Of a DNA stretch of 64,000 bases, positions 1 through 9,300 are shown piece by piece (positions within the stretch are counted from its first letter, which is position 1; each line of letters begins with the position of its first letter). The position numbers and the translations under genes are program-made. Below the pieces are notes generated by a model that made no database searches, was not told where the DNA came from, and worked only from the letters and a program-made list of their open reading frames with translations. Origin of the DNA: Wielerella bovis (GTDB lineage Bacteria > Pseudomonadota > Gammaproteobacteria > Burkholderiales > Neisseriaceae); contig NZ_CP092361.1 in NCBI RefSeq assembly GCF_022354465.1, positions 1,550,001 through 1,614,000 on the forward strand. The letters are read 5' to 3'.

Positions 1-83
1 AATTCATGCGGCAATTCCATCATATTGCAGGCAGACAGCAGCAAAGTCGCCATAATGCCCATTGAAAGGTATCGTTTTGTCAT
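1..83 (-). CDS. Lipoprotein, N-terminal part only (runs off left edge)
   Basis: The minus-strand ATG at 83-81 opens a frame reading MTKRYLSMGIMATLLLSAC, then NMMELPHE, to the window edge. The basic start, hydrophobic stretch and lipobox LSAC show a lipoprotein signal peptide with the lipidated Cys at residue 19. A Shine-Dalgarno AGGAGA lies about 8 nt upstream of the ATG. Only 27 residues are visible, so the function cannot be assigned. The gap between it and cysK holds a DUS hairpin but no gene. Confidence 0.75.
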   Translation of the reverse strand, partial: MTKRYLSMGIMATLLLSACNMMELPHE

Positions 84-230
84 GATGCAGTCTCCTTATA
101 CAGACGCGAAAGAATGAAGAATAGGCGATATTAACCGATTTTTGTGATTAATCAAAATATCTCTGTTTGAATCTGTGTCATTCAATCCACTTCAAACAGT
201 TAATCATCTAAAAAGATTCATAATATAAAA

Positions 231-259
231 AGGCAGCCTGAAAATAATTTTCAGGCTGC
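231..259. terminator. Inverted DUS pair, cysK terminator
   Basis: AGGCAGCCTGAAAA and its complement TTTTCAGGCTGC face each other around a short AT loop, just beyond the cysK stop. Converging uptake sequences commonly serve as Rho-independent terminators in Neisseriaceae. Confidence 0.75.
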
Positions 260-300
260 AAACTCTTGATATTATGTGTGTGTTTCTTTATGCCTGTATT

Positions 301-1233
301 TTATACTAAATCAGCATACAATGCAGTAGACAAATAACGTTCGCCAAAATCAGGCAACACTGCCACAATCAATTTACCTTCGTTTTCAGGTTTTTTCGCC
401 AATTCCAACGCGCTCCAAGCCGCTGCACCCGACGAAATTCCCGCCAATATGCCTTCTTTTTCAGCCAATGCGCGTGCCGTTGCCAACGCATTTTCATTGG
501 ATACTTGCACCACGCCATCATAAATAGACGTATTCAAATTTTTTGGTACAAAACCCGCGCCAATACCTTGAATCACGTGCGGACCTTTTTGACCACCGCT
601 CAATACAGGCGAAGCCTCTGGCTCAACAGCAAATACTTGCACGCTGGCTTTTTTCGCTTTCAATACTTCGCCCACACCACTCAATGTACCACCCGTACCA
701 ACACCTGCAACAAAAATATCTACCGCACCATCGGTATCGCGCCAAACTTCTTCAGCAGTTGTTTTACGATGCACTTCTGGGTTAGCAGGATTTTCAAATT
801 GTTGTGGCATGAAATACACACTTGGATTAGCTTTAACAAATTCTTCTGCTTTGGCAATCGCACCACTCATGCCTTCCGCAGCAGGAGTCAGCACCAATTC
901 TGCACCAAACGCACGCAGTAACATACGGCGTTCTTTACTCATGCTTTCGGGCATGGTAATCACCAATTTGTAACCTTTTGCCGCACATACCATTGCCAAG
1001 CCAATGCCCGTATTACCCGAAGTTGGCTCCACAATAATTGTGTTTGGCGTGATTTTGCCTTCGCGTTCTGCTGCTTCAATCATGGCAGCAGCAATGCGGT
1101 CTTTCACGCTGTTACCAGGGTTAAAAAATTCCAGTTTCACCGCAACACGAGCGGGTAAACCTTTGGTCAAATGATTCAGTTGCAACAAAGGCGTGTTGCC
1201 GATTAAATCAGTAATATTATTAGCGATATTCAT
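301..1233 (-). CDS. cysK: Cysteine synthase A (O-acetylserine sulfhydrylase)
   Basis: This PLP enzyme makes L-cysteine from O-acetylserine and sulfide, the last step of cytosolic cysteine synthesis. The 310-residue product has the usual family length. Lys44 in the NSVKDR motif should form the PLP aldimine, TSGNTG (71-76) is the substrate/cofactor loop, and GVGTGGT is the phosphate-binding loop. I chose the ATG at 1233 (MNIANN) because AAAGGGA lies about 8 nt upstream; an in-frame ATG 18 nt further up (MQKGYT) has no such signal. It is a single-gene unit ended by the DUS hairpin at 231-259. CysM cannot be fully excluded, but the sequence reads as the CysK type. Confidence 0.95.
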   Translation of the reverse strand: MNIANNITDLIGNTPLLQLNHLTKGLPARVAVKLEFFNPGNSVKDRIAAAMIEAAEREGKITPNTIIVEPTSGNTGIGLAMVCAAKGYKLVITMPESMSKERRMLLRAFGAELVLTPAAEGMSGAIAKAEEFVKANPSVYFMPQQFENPANPEVHRKTTAEEVWRDTDGAVDIFVAGVGTGGTLSGVGEVLKAKKASVQVFAVEPEASPVLSGGQKGPHVIQGIGAGFVPKNLNTSIYDGVVQVSNENALATARALAEKEGILAGISSGAAAWSALELAKKPENEGKLIVAVLPDFGERYLSTALYADLV

Positions 1234-1424
1234 AGTGTATCCCTTTTGCATATTTGCATAAAAATCATTGATGATAGTAATCCTACCTTATCTTCGTGTA
1301 GAAAATAAAATAATTTGTGCTGCTTTGTTTTATAACCTACCGCTATAATACGCTTTTTTTGATTATACGATTATTTTTCAGGCTGCATTTTGTTGCTAGG
1401 CAGCCTGAAAACCGATTTTGGATT

Positions 1425-1784
1425 ATGTCTCAAACACGTCTCATTTTGCTTCACATACCGCGTATCGCATGGCTATTGCTGATTATTCTAACCCTTGTAT
1501 GGGATTGGATTTATGCACCACTTGGTACAGGTTATATTTTATTGCTCATCAAACTCGTGCCACTTTTGTTGCCGATACGCGGCATTTTATCGGGCAAAAT
1601 ATACACATACCAATATTGTTCCATGCTGATTATGGCGTATTTCATTGAGGGCGTAATGCGTTTATGGGACATTCAGGCTGCTTCACGTTGGTTCGCTGCA
1701 ATGGAAATTGTACTCACACTTATCTTTTTTTCAGGCTGCCTGTGTTATTTAAAACAATTCAAAATCAAGAAAGACAAAATATGA
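1425..1784 (+). CDS. DUF2069-like small inner-membrane protein
   Basis: A 119-residue protein of mostly hydrophobic segments, about four membrane helices with short loops, ending in a basic tail (KQFKIKKDKI). It resembles the DUF2069 family found in beta- and gammaproteobacteria; no biochemical role is known to me. The start MSQTRLIL follows a DUS (CAGCCTGAAAA) by about 15 nt, and the longer in-frame extension upstream crosses that DUS and is unlikely to be translated. The last codons overlap the ATG of pglL by 4 nt (ATGA), so the two genes should be translationally coupled. Family name from memory. Confidence 0.7.
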   Translation: MSQTRLILLHIPRIAWLLLIILTLVWDWIYAPLGTGYILLLIKLVPLLLPIRGILSGKIYTYQYCSMLIMAYFIEGVMRLWDIQAASRWFAAMEIVLTLIFFSGCLCYLKQFKIKKDKI

Positions 1785-3616
1785 ATAAGCCTTTGTTTAC
1801 TAGCGAAACTGCCCCTTTGTGGCTTGGTATTTTGTTGGTCGCTGTTGTGCCATTTTTATCTATTATGCGATTGGGTCCTTTGCCCAGCTTTTTCTTGGAA
1901 AGTGGTTCGCTGTTTTTTGCCTTGATATTGGTGTTGCTAACCGTGTTTTCAGGCAGCCTGAAAAGTAAAATCACAGATTCTTTTTGGTATTTTATTGTAC
2001 TCGCCGCATTTTGGGCGATTCAAGCACGCGCCATGAATTTGACCTATTTAGGCATGAGCGACATGGTTTCGTGGACATTTGTGATTTTGGCGTTGATGTG
2101 TTGGGCGTGTCGCGGCTGGGTGTTGAAATTGGGTACAGAGCGTGCCGTTTCCATATTAGCGGCGGCTTTGGTATTGGGTGCGCTGGCAAATGCGGCGATT
2201 GGTTGGCTGCAATACACGGGCTTGGCAGGCAAATTTCAGGGTTATTTGATGTATCGCGCAGGCATTGTGGAAGGGCAGCTCGCGCAACGCAATCATTTTG
2301 GACATTATTTGATGTGGGGCGTATTGGCGACTGGCTGGCTGTGGGCGCAAAAGCGTTTGGCTAGTGTCGTTGCGCTAGCGTTGATTGTATTTTTATCAGC
2401 AACCATGGGTTTGACTGGTTCACGCACCATTTTCGCATATGTGTTGGCATTGGCTATTTGGTTGCCTGTGTATCGCGTGTTTTCAGGCAGCATCAGCAAT
2501 CGCACCGTCAGTGGATTGGGATTGGCAGCCGCGATGGTATTGTTGTGTCAATTTGCGATTGAGCCTGTGTTGGCTTTGTTCCGCGATGGCGGCTTAAACA
2601 GCGCGGCAGAACGTTTGAGTGGCTCGCAATTTGAAGGTTCGGGTCGCGGCTACGAATGGAAAAAAGCATGGCAAGTATTTTTATCCGCGCCTTTATTGGG
2701 ACACGGTTGGGGCAGTTATTCTTGGTATGGTTTCGTGGAAAATGTCTATCCAACAGGTTTTCGTCCATATGAAAATTCAGTATTGTTCACGCATAGCCAC
2801 AATTCATTTTTGAATTTATTGGCAGAAATGGGCTGGGTCGGCACAGCATTGGTGTTGGTTGGTTTGCTGTTTGTGGTACGCGCGTGTTTTCAGCGTGTGA
2901 ATGCGCCTGTGGGTGGATTTTTGCTGGCATTGATGAGCGTATCGCTGGTGCATAGCGTGTTGGAATATCCGCTTTGGTATATTTATTTTTTGAGCGTATT
3001 TGCATTGTTTATCGGATTTGCACCGCCTGCTGATGAATCTGAACGTGAAAACACACAAGGCAGCCTGAAAACCAGCATGCCTGTATTATTTGCCACACTT
3101 ATATTAATGGGCGGCATTATTCGTTTGGGTTTTGCGTATCAAGATTTACGCGCAGTTTCAGGCAGCAGCAATGTGGGCGTCAAAAAACGCACCGACAATA
3201 TTATTGGTTTGCTGACAACGGCAAAAACCGAACCCATGTTGCGTTATTATGCACAACTGCAACTGATGAATTATGTAGATGTCAATGCCAACAGCATTCC
3301 TGACTGGGCGATTGAACATGCGCGAGAAAACATGCTTTATCGTCCCTTTGCCAATGCGCATAAATACGGATTGGTGGCGTATCGTTCGGGCTATGAGCAA
3401 GAAGCGCGTGATTTTATGAAATTGATGTACCGTTATTATCCCGCCAAAATGCCAGCCTATGCCGCTCCGATTATGAATACGCCGCATTATGAAGGTTTGC
3501 GCCAAGATTACACCGCTGCGTGTGAAGCCTATGCCGCGTCCATCAATCAACGTCCAAATTGCGCACAAGCAATGGTATTGCCTGATTGGTTGCAGAAAAA
3601 TGTAGCGAGTAAATAA
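1781..3616 (+). CDS. pglL: PglL-family protein O-oligosaccharyltransferase
   Basis: A 611-residue polytopic inner-membrane protein that transfers undecaprenyl-linked glycan to periplasmic proteins such as pilin; PglL is the general O-glycosylation ligase of Neisseria. The sequence shows about ten or more membrane helices and the Wzy_C/ligase periplasmic loop with the conserved THSHNSFLNLLAEMGW-type segment (around 2786-2840). It also carries NHFGHYLMWG and an HGWGSYSWY stretch, followed by a soluble C-terminal domain. It is coupled to the upstream DUF2069-like gene by a 4-nt overlap. A DUS is read in frame as SGSLK near residue 58 and again near 3058. WaaL-type O-antigen ligase is the alternative, but the length and C-terminal domain favour PglL. 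Confidence 0.85.
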   Translation: MNKPLFTSETAPLWLGILLVAVVPFLSIMRLGPLPSFFLESGSLFFALILVLLTVFSGSLKSKITDSFWYFIVLAAFWAIQARAMNLTYLGMSDMVSWTFVILALMCWACRGWVLKLGTERAVSILAAALVLGALANAAIGWLQYTGLAGKFQGYLMYRAGIVEGQLAQRNHFGHYLMWGVLATGWLWAQKRLASVVALALIVFLSATMGLTGSRTIFAYVLALAIWLPVYRVFSGSISNRTVSGLGLAAAMVLLCQFAIEPVLALFRDGGLNSAAERLSGSQFEGSGRGYEWKKAWQVFLSAPLLGHGWGSYSWYGFVENVYPTGFRPYENSVLFTHSHNSFLNLLAEMGWVGTALVLVGLLFVVRACFQRVNAPVGGFLLALMSVSLVHSVLEYPLWYIYFLSVFALFIGFAPPADESERENTQGSLKTSMPVLFATLILMGGIIRLGFAYQDLRAVSGSSNVGVKKRTDNIIGLLTTAKTEPMLRYYAQLQLMNYVDVNANSIPDWAIEHARENMLYRPFANAHKYGLVAYRSGYEQEARDFMKLMYRYYPAKMPAYAAPIMNTPHYEGLRQDYTAACEAYAASINQRPNCAQAMVLPDWLQKNVASK

Positions 3617-3663
3617 AAGTTTTCAGGCTGCCTATTTTGTAGATAGGCAGCCTGAAAACTTTT
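3616..3663. terminator. Bidirectional DUS hairpin between pglL and the convergent gene
   Basis: A long inverted repeat (AAAAGTTTTCAGGCTGCCTA and its complement) with a 5-nt loop sits exactly between the two convergent stop codons, so it can terminate both transcripts. Confidence 0.85.
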
Positions 3664-4600
3664 ATCCCCAATATTTTCCATCAAATCTTTTTTTCCTGCG
3701 CCAAAACGCCCATTGCGGTTTCGCCACCATCACACATTCCCCCTGTTCACAAACTATCCGCAAACCTTTCAGGCTGCCTGAAAACAAAGCATCTCGCAAC
3801 GGTGCAAACCAGCGCGTTTCCCAATCTGCCAATAAATCAACATACGCCCATACATCGCCCGTATCACGACACGCAACAAAATCATCTGCCAATACCGCAG
3901 ATTGCGCCACCGCCACCTTTCGCTCATCGCACACACGCAACCACGCCGCCCAATCATACGGTGCCGCTTCGGTTTGCAAACTACTATTTTTCGCCCAAAC
4001 ACTATCCGTTCCCAATAATAAGGCAGCCTGAAAATCCACAGGCGTATGTTCAGGCGCGTTCCACAACCACACAGCATTAATTGGCGGCTGGCGATTTTCG
4101 TTAAGCCGATGACTGTGCAACCACATTTGAATTTCCGCCGACCAACGCAACCATTCCGCCGTATTGCCCCCACTCGCTTGCTCGCTGCCGTCCATTTGCC
4201 CACATATATCCAGCACACACGGCGCAGACCATTGTACTTTTTCAGGCAGCGTTAAAGTCCACAAATCGGGTCGGGCAGCCTGAAAAACAGCATCGCCTGC
4301 ATATAAATCATTCAAACCTTCGCATAAAATACGCGCTTCGTCCGCCGTAATCGCAACCGCCGCACCGTCCAACATATTCACACTATTCATGCCCATTTGT
4401 TGCCACACAGGACTGGCATAAACCACGTTTTCAGGCTGCCTTAATTGGTCACACAAAAACGTTTGATACAGTTGCGAACGTGTACGCAAGGCAACCTGAA
4501 AACGCGCAAAACGCCATAAATCATTGAGTGCAGGTGTAGAAAAAGTTGGCACAGTTTCGTGTTCTGCGCGAAGAAATGCAGGAATAATTAGTGTAAACAT
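3662..4600 (-). CDS. RpfE-like / phosphoglycerate-mutase-family protein
   Basis: A 312-residue cytosolic protein without a signal peptide. The N-terminus (LIIPAFLRAEHE) and the pattern of acidic and His residues match the uncharacterised RpfE-type family of betaproteobacteria, which is annotated as cofactor-independent phosphoglycerate-mutase-like and often sits beside recJ. Neither recJ nor another partner is next to it here. The start is the ATG at 4600; the longer frame needs a TTG at 4624 with no ribosome site. Three DUS copies lie inside the gene and are read as RQPEN, FQAA and SGSLK. The catalytic role is unproven and the family name is from memory. Confidence 0.6.
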   Translation of the reverse strand: MFTLIIPAFLRAEHETVPTFSTPALNDLWRFARFQVALRTRSQLYQTFLCDQLRQPENVVYASPVWQQMGMNSVNMLDGAAVAITADEARILCEGLNDLYAGDAVFQAARPDLWTLTLPEKVQWSAPCVLDICGQMDGSEQASGGNTAEWLRWSAEIQMWLHSHRLNENRQPPINAVWLWNAPEHTPVDFQAALLLGTDSVWAKNSSLQTEAAPYDWAAWLRVCDERKVAVAQSAVLADDFVACRDTGDVWAYVDLLADWETRWFAPLRDALFSGSLKGLRIVCEQGECVMVAKPQWAFWRRKKRFDGKYWG

Positions 4601-4681
4601 GATAACTTTAATGAATTTAAACAAAAGTATGCTTGGGTAAAAACTATGTTCTACTCGCGTAACAATGTTAAAATTATAAAT

Positions 4682-4788
4682 TATAGTGAATTCAATTTAA
4701 ATCAGTACGGCGTTGCCAGCTCTCTTATGTACTCGGTGTACACGGCGGTCGCTGTCGCCTTGTTCTGATTTAAATTGAATCCACTATA
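4682..4788. repeat. Correia-like MITE, type 1 (107 bp)
   Basis: A complete copy from TATAGTGAATTCAATTTAAA to TTTAAATTGAATCCACTATA, with imperfect terminal inverted repeats of about 26 bp and the internal core GCGTTGCCAGC...CGCTGTCGCCTTGT. It lies in the divergent promoter region between the RpfE-like gene and the M23 peptidase gene, where its TATA-containing ends could affect transcription. Confidence 0.9.
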
Positions 4789-4818
4789 TTTTGTACAAAC
4801 AATATCTAGTTTAACGAG

Positions 4819-6102
4819 ATGAAAACGAAAACAAAATTGTTAACAACCATACCTGCTGCATTGATTTTATCGGGTGCAGTATGGGCAAACACGCATGGCA
4901 CTGCACAACAAACAGAATACAAAACCAAATTGGTGGTACAAGAATTACCACTACCCAAAATAACCAGCAGCAACACACCAGCGAGTTATTGGTACGATGA
5001 AGAAGTACAAACAGGCGATAATTTAAGCGTTATATTGGGACGCTTGGGCGTGAGCGAACACAGCATCCAAACCTTTTTGAAAGAAAGCCCAATTGACACC
5101 AAAATGCTGCAATTACGCGCAGGACAAATCATCAGCGCGCGCGTGGATTCAGCAAAAGAAGTAACCGATATTCAATTTTTCAATGATAATGAAGATGGCG
5201 AACGCACACTCATTGCGATTGAAAAAGTCAATGGAAAATGGCAACTTCATGCAGGCGCTGTGGATACGGAAACCATGCCTTCATTGCGTTCGGTAGTGGT
5301 AATAACATCCGCTTCTGGTGCATTGGCGCGCGCAGGTGTGCCAGTAGAAATTCGCACAGCATTGAAAGAAGTATTTGCCGATAAGCTGGATTTAGATGCC
5401 TTAAAATCAGGTGATAGCGTGCGCGTGTTGTACGAAAGCTTGTATTTCCGCGGACAAGAAGTGGCAACTGGTAATGTTTTAGCAGCAGAAATTACAACAG
5501 GTGGCAAAACCTATTATGGCTATTATTTTGAAAATGGTGAACAAGATAATGGCGGTAATTATTATGATGAGAATGGTAATGCATTGAAAAAAGGTTTTGA
5601 TGGTTTGCCTATCGAATCATTTACACGCATTTCATCGCCATACGGCATTCGTATCCATCCCATTTTCCGCACAGTGCGCATGCACACAGGAATTGATTAT
5701 GCAGCGCCAACTGGTACAAAAGTCCTTTCGCCTAGCGATGGTGTAGTGAGTTTTCGTGGCTGGAAAGGTGGCTATGGTAATACCGTTATGGTACGACACA
5801 GCGACGGCATGGAAACGCTGTATGCCCATTTAAGCAGCTTTATTCAAAATGTGGATATGGGTACACCTGTTGGTGCAGGAACAGTAATTGGTTTGGTGGG
5901 TTCTACAGGTAACTCCACAGGTCCGCATTTGCATTATGAAGTACGGATTAATGGTCAGCACGTCAATCCTGCTGCGGTGGCATTGCCCACGCCTAAACTA
6001 TCTATACCCGACATGGCGGCATTAAAAAAATATCGCGCCAAAACCGATGATATTATGCAAGCAGTACGCGGTTTACCCGTGATGGTAGCGCAGCGCGATT
6101 AA
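4819..6102 (+). CDS. M23-family peptidoglycan endopeptidase (NMB0315-like)
   Basis: A 427-residue exported zinc metallopeptidase that should cut peptide cross-links in murein. A signal peptide covers residues 1-24 (cut after AVWA). The middle part resembles the N-terminal domains of Csd3/NMB0315-type enzymes. The C-terminal LytM/M23 domain has His289 and Asp293 in the HTGID motif and His370/His372 in HLHYE, the classic zinc-binding set. All metal ligands are present, so it is probably active. The length is close to Neisseria NMB0315. It is transcribed alone between a MITE and a DUS terminator. Confidence 0.9.
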   Translation: MKTKTKLLTTIPAALILSGAVWANTHGTAQQTEYKTKLVVQELPLPKITSSNTPASYWYDEEVQTGDNLSVILGRLGVSEHSIQTFLKESPIDTKMLQLRAGQIISARVDSAKEVTDIQFFNDNEDGERTLIAIEKVNGKWQLHAGAVDTETMPSLRSVVVITSASGALARAGVPVEIRTALKEVFADKLDLDALKSGDSVRVLYESLYFRGQEVATGNVLAAEITTGGKTYYGYYFENGEQDNGGNYYDENGNALKKGFDGLPIESFTRISSPYGIRIHPIFRTVRMHTGIDYAAPTGTKVLSPSDGVVSFRGWKGGYGNTVMVRHSDGMETLYAHLSSFIQNVDMGTPVGAGTVIGLVGSTGNSTGPHLHYEVRINGQHVNPAAVALPTPKLSIPDMAALKKYRAKTDDIMQAVRGLPVMVAQRD

Positions 6103-6121
6103 ATTTTTATATCATCAAAAT

Positions 6122-6169
6122 AAAAGGCAGCCTGAAAACATTTTTATATGTTTTCAGGCTGCCTTTTTT
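6122..6169. terminator. DUS inverted-repeat terminator after the M23 gene
   Basis: AAAAGGCAGCCTGAAAACAT and its complement form a near-perfect long stem followed by a T run (GCCTTTTTT), an archetypal DUS terminator. Confidence 0.9.
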
Positions 6170-6308
6170 GGTTTATTTATCGCTTTAGAACAAAACTTTA
6201 ATATTTTATTGGTTTTATAAAAGTATCATTTTTTCCAATCAAATTTTATGTTAAAATTATTCCATTTTAATTTTGTTAAACAAACCATCATTCTGGAGTA
6301 ATCAGTTC

Positions 6309-9300
6309 ATGGCATCTTATCAATTAAATATTGTACATCAAGGTACTGTACACAAGGTTGCTTTGCAATCTGGCGAAACCGTGCGCGCACCCGCGTCAGC
6401 ACATACACAATATAAATTATTCAACCAAAACGGCACTTTATTAATGCAGCCTGAAACCAAAATGGTTGGCAATGATTTATGGGTTTTATTAGACGAAAAT
6501 TCCAATAAACCATTGTTAATTCTAGAAAATTATACATCAAGCGAATACGTTACCGATGCAATGACCTTACTACAAGATGGCAATACTTTTGCTATTTTGG
6601 GTTCCGATACTATGTTTTCAGCACCTGTACAGACTGTCCCTGTAATATCCAAAACAGCGGTGGCGGCAAGTGGTGGAAAAATGGCTGCCATTGCGGCAGG
6701 TGTTGCATTATTAGGCGGTACTGCTGCAATTGCTGGTAAAAATAATGGTAAGAATGAAACTGCTCCAACACAACCAGAAACTCCTCCTGCACAACCCACT
6801 ACTTCTACTACACAACCGAAACCTGTAACCCCTGCTAAACCTGCTGCACCTACTGCCCAAATTACTATCAACAAAATCGCAGGCGATGACATCATTAATC
6901 AAACTGAAGCTAAAGGCGATATTACGCTTTCAGGCAGCCTGAAATATACAGGTGATGTATCTGCTAATGCTGTAAAAGTTAATGTAAATGTGGCTGGAAA
7001 AACCATTGCTGCTACGGTAAATGGTAATACTTGGACTGCAAAAGTCGCTGGTAGCTTATTGGCTGGCAAACAAGGAGCAAATAATGTAACCGCCACCATT
7101 AACGTCAGCGATAGCGCTAAACAAACCGCTAGCGCAACGGCAAATCATGCTTATACTGTGGATACGCAAATTGATAAACCTGTGATTACAATCGATAAAA
7201 TCACAGGCGATGACTTTGTGAGCTTAACTGAAGCAAAACAAACCACTATTAATATTACTGGTACAGTGCGTAATGCTAATAATGGTGATAAAGTCACTTT
7301 AAAAGTGGGCAATGCTAGCTACACTGGCGAAGTGCAAAATGGCAAATTCTCTGTTGCGGTAGATGGTAAAACATTGGCTGTGCATCAGTCTGTATCTGTA
7401 AGTGTGAATACTAAAGATGCGGCTGGTAATACGGCTGCTGGTAATGGCTCTCGCAATTATCAGGTGGAAGTAGCGCAACCAACACAACCTACTCAACCTG
7501 TAACCCCTGCTAAACCTACTGCGCCTACTGCTCAAATTACTATCAATAAAATCGCAGGCGATGACATCATCAATCAAACTGAAGCTAAAGGCGATATTAC
7601 GCTTTCAGGCAGCCTGAAATATACAGGTGATGTATCTGCTAATGCTGTAAAAGTTAATGTAAATGTGGCTGGAAAAACAATTGCTGCTACGGTAAATGGT
7701 AATACTTGGACTGCGAAAGTCGCTGGTAGCTTATTGGCTGGCAAACAAGGGGCAAATAATGTAACCGCCACCATTAACGTCAGCGATAGCGCTAAACAAA
7801 CCGCTAGCGCAACGGCAAATCATGCTTATACTGTGGATACGCAAATTGATAAACCTGTGATTACAATCGATAAAATCACAGGCGATGACTTTGTGAGCTT
7901 AACCGAAGCAAAACAAACCACTATTAATATTACTGGTACAGTGCGTAATGCTAATAATGGTGATAAAGTCACTTTAAAAGTGGGCAATGCTAGCTACACT
8001 GGCGAAGTGCAAAATGGCAAATTCTCTGTTGCGGTAGATGGTAAAACATTGGCTGTTCATCAGTCTGTATCTGTAAGTGTGAATACTAAAGATGCGGCTG
8101 GTAATACGGCTGCTGGTAATGGCTCTCGCAATTATCAGGTGGAAGCTGCGCCTGTAAAAACGAACGTATCAGTAGAAATTGATAATGTAACGTCTGATAA
8201 CGTAGTGAACAAAGCAGAATCGCAAGGAGAGATTGCTGTAACAGGTACTGTGCGTAATGGCGTAGCAGGACAAGAAGTTGTTGTATCATGTGGTTGTCCT
8301 GCGTGTTCTAATCCTGGATGGGTAAGCATTGCAACCACTCTGAAAAATGATGGCACATTTGTTGTGAATTTTGAAGGTAACGATGTTGCCAAAGGCACAA
8401 CAATTAAAGTAACGCTGCCTGAAACAGGTACAACTAATGCGGCGAATAATAGTAAAGACTATTCAGTAGATGTTACTGCGCCTACGATTACACCAACTTT
8501 GGGCAAAATCACAGGCGATAATGTGATTAATAAAGCTGAATCTACAGGAAATGTTACCCTTTCAGGCAGCCTGAAAGGTATTGCAGTAGGTGATAAAGTA
8601 ACAGTTACGATTAATGTTGCGGGTAAAAATCATACTGCAACAGTAAATGGCAATAACTACTCTTTAACTTTGAAAGCCAGTGAATTAGCAAATGGTAACA
8701 AAGTGGTGGTTACAGCCAAGTCTATTGATGCAGCAGGTAATGAAGCCACTGGTAAAGCCGAGCAAACTTATGTTTATGATGCAATCATCAATAAACCAAG
8801 TATTACTATTGATGCAATTAACGGTGGTAAAACAATTAATTCAACCGTTAAAGGTAATATTACGCTTTCAGGCAGCCTGAAACATGATGCAGATGTATCT
8901 AATCCTGAAGTAAAGATCACAATTAATGGTAAAGAACATACAGCACAAGTTAATGGTACGAAATGGACTTTAAGTGTGCCTGTAACAACCTTGACAAGCA
9001 AACAAGGCGAGCAAAATATTTCTGCAACCATTAATGTGAAAGACGCTGCTGGCAATACAGAAAGTGCCTCTAATACAGCGAAATATACGGTTGATACGCA
9101 AATTTCTGCTACTGTTAAATTAAATGCCATTACCAGTGATAACCAATTGGATAGTTCTGAAATCAGCAAAGATATTGATGTATCTGGCAAAGTAACAGGC
9201 GAATTCCAAAATGGCGACAAAGTTAAGATTACTGTTGGCAATAAAACTTATGACACAACTGTTAATGCACAAGGTGTCTTCACAGTAAAAGTTGCAGGTA

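Noticed and set aside
6822..8145. CRISPR array or direct-repeat array
   Set aside because: The repeats are long, coding and adjacent. No short repeat-spacer pattern with cas genes was found anywhere in the window.
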